Positions 33,005 through 41,943 of a DNA stretch of 64,000 bases are shown here, piece after piece. Both the position numbers and the translations under genes were made by a program. Positions within the stretch are counted from its first letter, which is position 1. Each line of letters starts with the position of its first letter. The notes beneath the pieces were generated by a model. The model saw nothing but the letters and a program-made list of their open reading frames with translations. It was not told the DNA's origin and searched no databases. This DNA comes from Methanosarcina siciliae T4/M (GTDB lineage Archaea; Halobacteriota; Methanosarcinia; Methanosarcinales; Methanosarcinaceae): the NCBI RefSeq assembly GCF_000970085.1, contig NZ_CP009506.1, positions 2,232,001 through 2,296,000 on the forward strand, in the 5' to 3' direction.

Positions 33005-35353
33005 TTAAGCCCCGTATGTTGAAGTCCACTCCGGCTTTTCCGGCGGCTCTTCCTCCAGCATTTCTCTCCATTTTTCGTCGGTCAGGCGCTCGGACATTGG
33101 CTGTTTGAACTCGTAATGGCTCATAACCGGCCCAGCAGCCAGGAAGACCCTGCCGTCAGGAAGCTTGTAAGCTACGATTATCATATCCACATATCCTGTT
33201 CCTTCCTCAAGCACGAGTTCGGAATTGGGCTCGGTGTGGACATCTGCAACAAGGGTAGTTTTTCTGGTTTCTTCGTCAACACCCCCGAGCATTTCAAGCC
33301 GTTCACCAAATTCAAAGATGTAAAATTTGTCTTCTTCTGTCAGCTCCTCATTTTCAAGCTCCTTTTCGGAAATATCGATAAGCCTTTCCAGAATGCTTTC
33401 AAGGCTCTCAAACCTTCGTTTACTATCTTCATCAAGCGCATCCAGTTCTCCAAGCCCGTCTCCGGTCATCCGGGTAAGGGCCAGCAGCCTGTTATAAAAT
33501 GCGGGCACAGGCTCAACATATCCTACGGTTCGATTTCCAAATATAGGAAGCTCTGTCGCTATTACATAGTTCTGTTTTGAATAGAGAATCGTATCATGCC
33601 TGAGCTCGGTCCAGGATGCCAGAGAGGTGGTTAGTTCCTTGTCCTGCCAGGCATCGGTCTGCATGAAGGTCGGGTAGCCTGAGCCGTAGTCTTTCAGGAG
33701 GGGCTGGAGAGAATAAAGCCAGGACCAGTAGAGGTTCCTGTTCCAGTCGGCTGTACTGAAGTTCGAAAACTCCGAGTCCAGTTCCCCGTATCTGAGACTG
33801 TAATTTTCGTAGCTTGAATCGTTCAGCTCGTCAAGCCAGTAAACAGCCCTTTCCGAACCCAGGAGAGCCATCGTATCAAGTCCACGCGGAAATCCCCGGT
33901 TGTTTCCGTAGGAGGAAGATATATAGGTAAAAGGCAAACCTTCCTGATTTCCTGTATATTCGTTAGTGTAAGGGCCGGTGAGCCTTGAGAACATATAAGA
34001 GTCCGGGATAAAGCGTTGCCCCATAAACCTGAAACCTTTCGTATCCTCAAGGAGTTCATCGGCCTGTTCAGCCGTTAGAATGAGTTCGTGGGTTCCGCTT
34101 CCTGTGCCTCCGTAGATCTCCGGGCTCCGATATCCTGCAAGCTCCACTTTCAGCTCTCTGATCGTTGTTGTGTTAAAATCCCTTGATTCGTTTCCGAACA
34201 CCGTATCCATTGCTTCCATATATTCATAAGGACCGAGATCATCAGAAACACCGACATAAAAGGCAGTGATAGCGTAGAGCCTGTCCCATTTCTGAAGAAG
34301 GTCCGGATTGTCTTTGAGCCGGGAGCTGATCAGGCTTGCCTGGATGGTCTGGATGCGGGCTTCCTTTTCCGGGTCTTCGGCCTGGATCAATTTTCCTTTG
34401 AGGAGCATGCTCATCCTGCCATGCCACATAAAGGCCCTGAAGTAGTTTTGCAGCTTTTCGGAATGGGTATAATGCCCTCTCGGCACGTACTGGGAATAGT
34501 CTTCTTTATAGAAAAAAATCGGAGACAGAGCAAAGCCTTCATGGGCTTCTATCAGGGCAAGTTCGGCATCAACATCTTCTCTTACAAAAGCAGGAACCTC
34601 AAACTGATATTTTATCTGATTTTCATCTGGTCGGAGCAGGCTCAATGCAACCGCAAAGTAGGCTGTATTTCTTCTTGTGGCTTCCTTTTCTTCTCCTGAT
34701 GCGCTGTTATATTCTTCAATCGAGCTGTTCAGCAGGGCTTCATCAAGCTCCCATAAAAGGTCAAATAATTCACTTTCCTCAACCTGGCTCATGCTGTCGT
34801 CAAACTGGACGTGGTAGAGGTGGAGAAGGGTATCCGAACTTATGAAAATCAGCTGCCCTTCCCTTCCAAGTATGTCATACATGGCGGTGATATCTTCTTC
34901 TTCTGGGTTGTAAGGGTTGGAAATCACCACAAAGCCGTTTTCTTTCAGCTTCTCAAGGGCTGCCTCATCTGTCAAAAACTTATCAGAAAAGTCTCCGTAG
35001 TTCGTAATTTCCGATTCCTTCAGGGGCAGGTTGTACTGGGGAGCTTTCAGCTCTATATCAAGAGCGTCAAGTCTGTAGTTTACTGCAAGAGAAGAGTTTC
35101 CAGCCTCAAGCCCGGAAAGATTTACTGCTTCGGTTTTCAAATAACCTGTCGAGGATTTTCCATTATTGTCTGTTTCTTCTGATGTTAAGTAACCTGTCGA
35201 AGAGCTTCCATTATTGTTTACTTCTTTTTCTTCTGTCCCACTCTCCCCACTTAACCCGGAACTTTGCTCCAGGCACCCCGCTGTGAAAATGGAGCCAAAA
35301 AGAATTAAAAATGTTAAATAAGCAATAGCAGTCCTGGTCAGACACTTCATCAT
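33005..35353 (-). CDS. DUF3160 lipoprotein (copy 1)
   Basis: The 782-residue protein has a lipoprotein signal (LILFGSIFTAGC, cysteine near residue 27) and a serine-, glycine- and asparagine-rich linker. The linker contains a duplicated NNG-SSTGYL unit. A DUF3160 domain fills the rest: FVVISNPYNPEEEDITAMYD, FISSDTLLHLYHVQFDDS, ASWTELRHDTILYSKQ, and the C-terminal TTLVADVHTEPNSELVLEEG. It is exported and lipid-anchored. The family occurs in bacteria and methanosarcinal archaea; its function is not known. It is a tandem paralogue of the next gene, sharing long near-identical stretches. Confidence 0.9.
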   Translation of the reverse strand: MMKCLTRTAIAYLTFLILFGSIFTAGCLEQSSGLSGESGTEEKEVNNNGSSSTGYLTSEETDNNGKSSTGYLKTEAVNLSGLEAGNSSLAVNYRLDALDIELKAPQYNLPLKESEITNYGDFSDKFLTDEAALEKLKENGFVVISNPYNPEEEDITAMYDILGREGQLIFISSDTLLHLYHVQFDDSMSQVEESELFDLLWELDEALLNSSIEEYNSASGEEKEATRRNTAYFAVALSLLRPDENQIKYQFEVPAFVREDVDAELALIEAHEGFALSPIFFYKEDYSQYVPRGHYTHSEKLQNYFRAFMWHGRMSMLLKGKLIQAEDPEKEARIQTIQASLISSRLKDNPDLLQKWDRLYAITAFYVGVSDDLGPYEYMEAMDTVFGNESRDFNTTTIRELKVELAGYRSPEIYGGTGSGTHELILTAEQADELLEDTKGFRFMGQRFIPDSYMFSRLTGPYTNEYTGNQEGLPFTYISSSYGNNRGFPRGLDTMALLGSERAVYWLDELNDSSYENYSLRYGELDSEFSNFSTADWNRNLYWSWLYSLQPLLKDYGSGYPTFMQTDAWQDKELTTSLASWTELRHDTILYSKQNYVIATELPIFGNRTVGYVEPVPAFYNRLLALTRMTGDGLGELDALDEDSKRRFESLESILERLIDISEKELENEELTEEDKFYIFEFGERLEMLGGVDEETRKTTLVADVHTEPNSELVLEEGTGYVDMIIVAYKLPDGRVFLAAGPVMSHYEFKQPMSERLTDEKWREMLEEEPPEKPEWTSTYGA

Positions 35354-35647
35354 TTCATCTCGCCTACTTTGGTTTGGTATTCAGGGATGTTTTTCCTGTT
35401 AGAGCAGTTGCCAGCAAAACCAGACAAATGACTAAAAATTTTCTTGATTATTTTCCGGAAAAAAGCACAAATTATGCAACAGGAGATACAACACTATTTT
35501 ACTTATATTTGACTTTGACTGCGAATCATTTTGAAGTTATCTCGAAACTTTGAAAAGAAGTCGAATATCAGAGTTACTCAGTTTCCGGACCTTTTTCTTG
35601 TCGGGCCCAAAGATCAGAGAATTCCGATTCTGTATTGAAAATAAAAA

Positions 35648-37984
35648 TTAAGAAATGTAGGCGGAAGTCCATTCCGGGGTTTCCGGCGGTTCTTCCTCCA
35701 GCATTTCCCTCCATTTTTCGTCGGTCAGGCGCTCGGACATGGGTTGTTTGAACTCGTAATAGCTGAAGACCGGACCTGCACCGATAAGGATCCTGTCGTC
35801 CGGAAGCTTGTATGCTACCACGACCATATCCACATATCCTGTTCCTTCTTCGAGTACATCTCCAGTATTCCCATCGGTATGGACATCAGCAACGATAGTG
35901 GTTTTCCTGGCTTTCTCATCAACATCGGCTATGACGCTTTCAAGCTGGTCCCCGAAATTCTTGATGAATTCGTAATCTTCTTCTGTCAGTTCTTCGTTTT
36001 CGAGTTCCTTTTCCGAGATTTCCTGGAGTCTGGAAAGTATATTTTCAAGGTTTGCAAGCCTTGCCTTTGATCTCGGGTCAAGCACATCCATTTCGTCCAG
36101 GCCCTGATTTGTCATCTTCGTTAAGGCAAGCAGTCTCGCGTAAAAGTCGGGGACCGGCTCTACATAACCTACTACCGTTTTTTCTTCCGGAAGGTCCATT
36201 GCGGACTCGAGTACTATATAACTTTGCTTTGTATACAGGATAGTGTCGTGTCTGAGTTCTGTCCACGAAGCCAGAGAGGTGCTCAGTTCCTTATCCTGCC
36301 AGGCATCGGTCTGCATGAAAGTCGGGTAACCTTCTCCATAGTCTTTCAGGAGGGGCTGGAGGGAATAAAGCCAGGACCAGTAGAGGTTCCTGTTCCAGTC
36401 GGCCGTGCTGAAATTCGAAAATTCCGTATCAAGTTCTCCGTATCGGACACTGTAATTTTCGTAGCTCGAATCGTTCAGCTCGTCGAGCCAGTAAACAGCT
36501 CTCTCCGAGCCCAGAAGAGCCATTGCATCGAGCCCGCGCGGGAAGCCGCGGATGGGTCTTCCGGCTCCTGATATTACCAGCGTAAACGGGACTTCAGCTT
36601 CTTTCGTATAGTCTCCCGTATATTCCCCTGTATAGGCTCCGACAAGGTTTGAGAACATGTAGGAGTCAGGGATAAAGCGCTGCCCCATAAAGCGGAAACC
36701 TGTGGTGTTTTCGAGGCATTCGTCAGCCTGCTCTGGCGTGAAGGGCGGCTGCAGGACACAGTTTCCTGTACCTCCGTAGATTTGCGGGCCCTGGTTTTCG
36801 GCAAGGACGGCCTTTAATTCCTCTACTGATGTCGCGTTAAACTCCCTTTCTTCGTTGCCAAAGACCCTGTCCATGGCTTCCATGTATTCGTAAGGGCCAA
36901 GGTCATCGGAAAAGCCCACATAAAAAGCCGTAACCCCGTAGATCCTGTCCCAGTTTTCAAGGAGCTCGGGCGAGTTTTCGAGCTGGGAAGAAATCAGGCT
37001 TGCCTGGATGGTCTGGATGCGGGCATCTTTAGCAGGGTCTTCTGACTGTATCAGGCTGTCCTTCAGGAGCATGCTCATTCTGCCGTGCCACATAAAGGCC
37101 CTGAAGTAGTTTTGCAGTTTCTCGGAGCGGGTATAGTGGCCTCTTGGCACGTACTGGGAATAGTCTTCTTCATAGAGAAAAATCGGAGAGAGAGCAAAGC
37201 CTTCATGGGCTTCTATCAGGGCAAGTTCGGCATCAGCATTTTCTTTTACAAATGAAGGGATCTCAAACTGGTATTTTTCAACCGAACCTGCAGGGAAGAG
37301 GGCCTCATCAACAAAGCCGTAAGGTTCATCTGCTACCTGCACCTGTTCGGGCTTCGGCTGTATCAGGCTCAAAGCAACTGCAAAATAGGCTACGTTTCTT
37401 CTTGCAGCTTCCTTTTCTTCTCCTGATGCACTGTTATATTCTTCAATCGAACTGTTCAGCAGGGCAAGATCGGTCTCCCAGAGAGTATCGTAAAACTCCT
37501 TTTCCTCGATCTGGCGCAGGGTCTCATCAAACTGGATGTGATAGAGGTGCAGGAGGGAATCCGTGGTGATAAAAACAGGAATTTCCTCATCCTTGAGGGT
37601 CACGTACATTGAAGTTATGTCCTCTTCCGAAGAGTCATAAGGGTTTTTTATTACCACAAAACCGTTCCTTTCCAGCATTTCAAGCGCCGATTCATTCAGA
37701 GGAATTTTTCCCGAAAAGGCTGCGTAGTTGGAGATTTTGTCCGTTTCCAGGGGCAACTCATAAGAAGGCGCTTTTAACTCGACATCGAGGGCTTCCTGGC
37801 TGTAATTTACCGGCAGGTAAGCCCCCTGCCCCAACATCCCTGAAAAAGTTACGGCTTCGGTTTTGAGTACATCTGCAGTGTAGCCTGGTGTGTTCTGTTC
37901 TGTCTCATTTCCGGAGCAGCCAGCAAAAAAAACAAAAAGCAGAAGTATCAGGTAGACTGATGCAAATTTAATTTTCGGATCCAT
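35648..37984 (-). CDS. DUF3160 lipoprotein (copy 2)
   Basis: The 778-residue paralogue has a lipobox (LFVFFAGC, cysteine near residue 23) and the same DUF3160 domain: FVVIKNPYDSSEEDITSMY, FITTDSLLHLYHIQFDET, ASWTELRHDTILYTKQ, TTIVADVHTDGNTGDVLEEG. Compared with copy 1, it lacks the SSTGYL repeats in the linker and has a 26-residue insertion (around KPEQVQVADEPYGFVDEALF). The duplication must be fairly old, because the signal regions have diverged while the core is highly conserved. The two genes have the same orientation, with about 300 bases between them. Confidence 0.9.
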   Translation of the reverse strand: MDPKIKFASVYLILLLFVFFAGCSGNETEQNTPGYTADVLKTEAVTFSGMLGQGAYLPVNYSQEALDVELKAPSYELPLETDKISNYAAFSGKIPLNESALEMLERNGFVVIKNPYDSSEEDITSMYVTLKDEEIPVFITTDSLLHLYHIQFDETLRQIEEKEFYDTLWETDLALLNSSIEEYNSASGEEKEAARRNVAYFAVALSLIQPKPEQVQVADEPYGFVDEALFPAGSVEKYQFEIPSFVKENADAELALIEAHEGFALSPIFLYEEDYSQYVPRGHYTRSEKLQNYFRAFMWHGRMSMLLKDSLIQSEDPAKDARIQTIQASLISSQLENSPELLENWDRIYGVTAFYVGFSDDLGPYEYMEAMDRVFGNEEREFNATSVEELKAVLAENQGPQIYGGTGNCVLQPPFTPEQADECLENTTGFRFMGQRFIPDSYMFSNLVGAYTGEYTGDYTKEAEVPFTLVISGAGRPIRGFPRGLDAMALLGSERAVYWLDELNDSSYENYSVRYGELDTEFSNFSTADWNRNLYWSWLYSLQPLLKDYGEGYPTFMQTDAWQDKELSTSLASWTELRHDTILYTKQSYIVLESAMDLPEEKTVVGYVEPVPDFYARLLALTKMTNQGLDEMDVLDPRSKARLANLENILSRLQEISEKELENEELTEEDYEFIKNFGDQLESVIADVDEKARKTTIVADVHTDGNTGDVLEEGTGYVDMVVVAYKLPDDRILIGAGPVFSYYEFKQPMSERLTDEKWREMLEEEPPETPEWTSAYIS

Positions 37985-38139
37985 TCTCTATACCTCGCAA
38001 AACCAGTAATAAATTAGTTGAACATTAATTAAGTATGTAGAATGTAAGAACGTAAATAAGTATGTTGTAAGGACGTAAATCAGGTATATAAGTATGCAAA
38101 AAATAAGTATGCAAAAAAGATTAACCCTTTCTTTCCCTG

Positions 38140-38319
38140 TCATTCTTGAGGGCTCAGGGGGTCAATTCTGAAAAGCAGGATCATAAATAGTGCAGCCACA
38201 GCTCCAGAACTCAAGATAAGTGGATCTCTTGTAATATTCAGAACTGTTCCTGTGATTAGTAATAAAGCCCCTATTAGCAGTAGAATTCGGAGTTTTCTAT
38301 TCAAAAATTTTCTCCCCAT
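38140..38319 (-). CDS. Small two-helix membrane protein
   Basis: A 59-residue frame starts at ATG 38319 with a basic lead, MGRKFLNRKLR, followed by two hydrophobic stretches, ILLLIGALLLITGTVL and LILSSGAVAALFMILLF, and a short hydrophilic tail. It lies upstream of the second DUF3160 gene on the same strand and could be coexpressed with it. The hydrophobic pattern and positive inside lead favour a real gene, but the ribosome site is weak. No family is recognised. Confidence 0.55.
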   Translation of the reverse strand: MGRKFLNRKLRILLLIGALLLITGTVLNITRDPLILSSGAVAALFMILLFRIDPLSPQE

Positions 38320-38939
38320 CAGTTTCCCATTTTGGGATCTTGAATTTTCGAATTATTCTTTCAAGTTACTGAAATATGCCCTAATTCCCTATCATTAATT
38401 GTTTCTCTTTAGTTATTTATTTTTCCACAAAGCATTTAATTCTTTATTAAACTTCAAATCAATTTGAAGTTATATCCAGAGAAAAACAGTCTAATGATGA
38501 TGGAAATGATAACATTCTCTATTTCTTGAAACTTCTCGGAAAGACCAGCCCAAGAAAATAAGAGTGAATATTTTTTGGTTCAGTGATAAAAAAGTTGAGA
38601 AATTTCAAGAGAATAAAGTTAACTATTTTCTGTCAGGTATTGAAAATAATCGACTATACTTCAGTTAAAATTTAACAAAGTATTGGTTGGTTAAAGCATA
38701 CTATTTGAGGTATAATTACAGTAGTGAGCTTCGCTCAAGATGACTATTTATGGGAAGAAGTGAGCTGTGCTCAGGATGACTTTAACAATTGTCAGTTTCT
38801 TTACTTGGGCGAGCGATCTTTACTAAAAATGAAAGAAGAAACGAAAAAGAAGAAACGAAAAAATTCACATGACTTTTTTGAATTAAGGGCACAAATTATG
38901 AAAGTAATTAAAAATACTTTCATGCCAAAGCCAAAAGTC
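38320..38939. other. Intergenic region downstream of the IorA-like gene
   Basis: The gap is AT-rich. It contains two copies of the 13-base palindrome TGAGC-N3-GCTCA (38725-38737 and 38761-38773), each followed by a matching A(A/G)GATGACT. Farther right, two GAAGAAACGAAAAA units occur. A plus-strand frame at 38724-38981 translates these repeats and is not called. Confidence 0.45.
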
Positions 38940-40610
38940 TCAATAATATTTTCTGCACCGGCCTTTTATAAAAATAACTGAAATTCCCGGAAGAGCGAGT
39001 TTTTCCAGAATAAGATCCGAAAGTCCTGAGCCGGAGGTCGTCTTTTTTTCCTCTGAATCCAGATCAAAAAAAGACACATCAGGCACTATTGCTTCGACTA
39101 CTTTTTGCAGGTCAGGGACTTTCTGCCCGCCTGTCATGGCTGCGACTTCGTTCTGGAGCACGAGTACAAGCACTTCATCACCTTCGCTTGCAGCGTTTAA
39201 GAGTCCGAGGATGCCGGAATGCGCGAGGGCAAAGTCTCCTATTACGGCTATGCCTTTTTTCTCAAAGCCGCAGGCAACCGAGATTGCCGAACCCAGGGCA
39301 AAGCTTACATCAACTGCAGCAAGGGGTTCGGGAGCGCTCCGGACCGAACAGCCCATGTCTCCGGCAATTTGCACATCGGGTATGCGGAGAAAATGGTAAA
39401 GAGGAAGATAGGGACAGTCATCACAGATGGAAGCCCGGTCTTTTTTCCTGGCACCTGTCCGAATAGAATCCACAGGAATTGAAGGTGTTTCTTCTTCAAT
39501 GTGCTCAAGGGCAAAAGAGATATCTTCTGGCGTTATTTGCCCGTAAGGGAGGTGCCCTGTTTTTTTGCCGCAGACATTGCCTGCAATCCGGATCTGTTCT
39601 TCTATAAAGGGTTCGGACTCTTCAACTACCAGTACTCTCCGGTTATTTTTAAGGAAAACCCCTATTTTCTGCAGGGGGAGGGGATTTACAAGGTTTAGCA
39701 CAAGCTGAGATACTCCGGGGTAACCACCAGATTTTTTCAACGTGTCTTCTATGATTGAAGTCGCAAAGCCAGAGGAGATAATACCAATCTTTTCAGCCTT
39801 TTGCCTATTTTCCGTTCCTTCTCTAACCTCATTCAGGTCAGTATTTTCGGCTTCTGCTTCAAGCACCGGGTAGACTTTGGAATGAAAATGCTGGTGTTTT
39901 TCTACCATCCGGAATTCCCAGATTGAACGGTCAAAAATGGGGTGGGGAGCTGAAGCCGGGGGAAGGCGCAGGATTTTTCCTTCAGTTTTCTCAAGACCTG
40001 CGGTTACCCTTAGAATTACCGGGGCTCGGATTTCTTCCGAAAGTTCGTAAGCCCTCCGAAGGGTTCGATACGCAGCATCGGGGTCAACCGGGTCAAATAC
40101 TGCAACTTCCGCTATTCGGCCGTACCAGCGGGAGTCCTGCTCATTCTGAGAGCCTTTTACGCCGGGATCGTCTCCAGCAATAATTACCAGCCCTGCACCT
40201 GTCGTATGTGTAACCGAGGTTATAAGGGGGTCGGAGAGAAGGTTCATCCCAACGTGTTTTACAATCACAAGTGACCGTCTGCCTGAAACCGACGCGCCAA
40301 GTGCGATTTCAAGTGCAACTTTCTCGTTTGTAAGCCATCTGGCTTTATAGGTTGGACCGTGTGAGGCGGTTGAGGCATTATTTGCTTTAGTTGGGATCTT
40401 ATCCATTTCAGTCGAGATGTTATCTGTTTTCAAAAAAAGTTCCATCAGGGAAGTGACAGGATATCCGGGGACTCCTGTTATAAGAGTGACGTCGCTGTCA
40501 AGGGCTGCAAGATAGAGGGCTTCAAACCCGTTACATGATACTGCTTCTTTTTCTTCTGCGTTCAAATTGACCCCCCTTCCGGGAATTACAGGAGTTTCGG
40601 CAGTTTCCAT
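38940..40610 (-). CDS. IorA-like TPP-dependent 2-oxoacid oxidoreductase subunit
   Basis: The 556-residue protein resembles the alpha subunit of indolepyruvate:ferredoxin oxidoreductase. The N-terminal pyrimidine-binding domain has ITGVPGYPVTSLMELF; the middle has HVGMNLLSDPLITSVTHTTG; and the C-terminal TPP domain has GDMGCSVRSAPEPLAAVD, IAVIGDFALAHSGI and the metal-binding QNEVAAMTGGQ. Unlike classical IorA (about 600 residues), it ends without the two ferredoxin clusters, and no iorB gene adjoins it. It may be a paralogue with a different partner. Four 20-bp repeats precede its start. The family call is sure, the substrate is not. Confidence 0.8.
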   Translation of the reverse strand: METAETPVIPGRGVNLNAEEKEAVSCNGFEALYLAALDSDVTLITGVPGYPVTSLMELFLKTDNISTEMDKIPTKANNASTASHGPTYKARWLTNEKVALEIALGASVSGRRSLVIVKHVGMNLLSDPLITSVTHTTGAGLVIIAGDDPGVKGSQNEQDSRWYGRIAEVAVFDPVDPDAAYRTLRRAYELSEEIRAPVILRVTAGLEKTEGKILRLPPASAPHPIFDRSIWEFRMVEKHQHFHSKVYPVLEAEAENTDLNEVREGTENRQKAEKIGIISSGFATSIIEDTLKKSGGYPGVSQLVLNLVNPLPLQKIGVFLKNNRRVLVVEESEPFIEEQIRIAGNVCGKKTGHLPYGQITPEDISFALEHIEEETPSIPVDSIRTGARKKDRASICDDCPYLPLYHFLRIPDVQIAGDMGCSVRSAPEPLAAVDVSFALGSAISVACGFEKKGIAVIGDFALAHSGILGLLNAASEGDEVLVLVLQNEVAAMTGGQKVPDLQKVVEAIVPDVSFFDLDSEEKKTTSGSGLSDLILEKLALPGISVIFIKGRCRKYY

Positions 40611-40640
40611 ACCATTCTTTCAGGTAAATTCCGATACCAT

Positions 40641-40720
40641 TATAATTGATTTTAGTGCCTTGTAATTAGTTTTAATGCCTTATAATTGGTTTAAGGTATG
40701 TTTAATTAGTTTTTTCCATA
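40641..40720. repeat. 20-bp tandem repeat, four copies
   Basis: Four units with an exact 20-base period start at 40641, 40661, 40681 and 40701. The shared core is TATAATTRGTTTTA; the first two units both end in GCCT. The last copy overlaps the end of the marker 11 gene. The array fills the space between that gene and the IorA-like gene start and likely holds its promoter. Confidence 0.8.
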
Positions 40721-41680
40721 AGCATCCGGCTGTATCGCTGTTCCGGGAATAATTGACTCTTCGGGTTTTCCGAACCAGGGCAGAGAGGCAAGAGCACCTA
40801 TTACCCCGTTTCCGTTGAGCAGGACTTCCACATTGTTTTCTCTGGCACAGCGCAGGGTGTACTCTTTTGAGACCCTTTCGGTCCGGCAGCGGTTACTGTA
40901 GGTGTAAAGCCCTTTTGCATAAAAATCAGATAAGACAACGAGTCCTGTTTCCCCGGATGCACTGTATTTTTGAAGGGCTCTTTTAAAAGAGCTTACGAGC
41001 TTTTCCTTTGCTTTTTCGTCTACACAGCCGAATTCCAGGACCGTTGACATGCAGTTCTGGGTCTTTTCCGGAACAGGGAAGAGCTGGACAAGGGCATGGG
41101 AGAGGTAGACTGCTTCCTGGCAGTCCAATTCTTTTGCAATATTGTGGGTCAGGGTCCAGGTAGCTCCGACATCCTTTGAATCGGTGTCATCTATGCCTAT
41201 AAGAACGCGGTCCCTGCGGGGAACCACAACCGTCCCCTTAGCACAGCGTTCTCCCCCGGATTCGGAAATCCTGTAGCGTAAAACTCCGTCTGCAAGTGCT
41301 CTGCAGCGGGTTGCACCGACTCCTCCGCCTCCCAGCCCTGCATAGGTGATCTCAACTTCGTCCCCCTGCACGATCACGGATTCTATGCCTGCGGCTGCTA
41401 CCGAGGGTTTGAGTTCGAGTTTTGAGGCCCCTGTTTTCATATAATAGCGGATCATATTTCCCGTTGAACGGGCTTTCAGGATAAGAGGAGCTTTTGCATA
41501 ATGATGAAGGGACCAGGCCGCCCCGCTGTAGCAGTTGGAGTGCTCAATAATCTCCGCATATTCGTTTTTCGCGTCACAGACCGCATAGATGCCCCGGTAA
41601 GGCACGGTATAGGGGTCGTTTAGAGTAATTTCCTCAGTCTGTCTGTTATCCAGTGCACAGGCGTTTATATGTTTTGTAAT
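40706..41680 (-). CDS. Methanogenesis marker protein 11
   Basis: The protein matches methanogenesis marker 11, present in nearly all methanogens. It carries the VLIGIDDTDSKDVGATWTLTHNIA motif shared with TiaS-type enzymes, plus PVPEKTQNCMSTVLEF and GLYTYSNRCRTERV. Its role is unknown. The first canonical start is GTG 41605 (MPYRGIYAV), with no ribosome site. However, an AUU codon at 41680 lies exactly seven bases after GGAGGT, in frame, and adds 25 residues ending NDPYT. I take the AUU as the likely start. The upstream region has three TATTGGTTTG copies. Confidence 0.85.
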   Translation of the reverse strand: MTKHINACALDNRQTEEITLNDPYTVPYRGIYAVCDAKNEYAEIIEHSNCYSGAAWSLHHYAKAPLILKARSTGNMIRYYMKTGASKLELKPSVAAAGIESVIVQGDEVEITYAGLGGGGVGATRCRALADGVLRYRISESGGERCAKGTVVVPRRDRVLIGIDDTDSKDVGATWTLTHNIAKELDCQEAVYLSHALVQLFPVPEKTQNCMSTVLEFGCVDEKAKEKLVSSFKRALQKYSASGETGLVVLSDFYAKGLYTYSNRCRTERVSKEYTLRCARENNVEVLLNGNGVIGALASLPWFGKPEESIIPGTAIQPDAYGKN

Positions 41681-41806
41681 GCCGAAGACCTCCTTTTTAG
41701 GGGGATGGAAAGTGGGAGGATAATTTGTTTGATCGAAAAGCCCATTTCCTATAGATATACATATAGGTATCGTAGGTTTAGCAAGTTATATAGTAGGAGT
41801 ATAAGT

Positions 41807-41863
41807 TATTGGTTTGTAAAATGTATTGGTTTGCCGGATATATCTGCCGGATGTATTGGTTTG
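41807..41863 (-). promoter_or_regulatory. Three copies of TATTGGTTTG upstream of marker 11
   Basis: TATTGGTTTG occurs at 41807-41816, 41824-41833 and 41854-41863. The last two share the longer GTATTGGTTTG context with adjacent CCGG or CAGG. They sit 130-185 bases upstream of the marker 11 start, where a regulator could bind. Confidence 0.35.
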
Positions 41864-41943
41864 TCAGGTAAATCGGGGGCGAGTATAAGCACCTAACAAT
41901 ACAAGTATCTAACTGTTTTTACCCGAATGCAACGAATTTCATC

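Noticed and set aside
38724..38981. 85-codon plus-strand frame next to the IorA-like gene
   Set aside because: It reads through palindromic and GAAGAAACG repeats and overlaps the end of the IorA-like gene.
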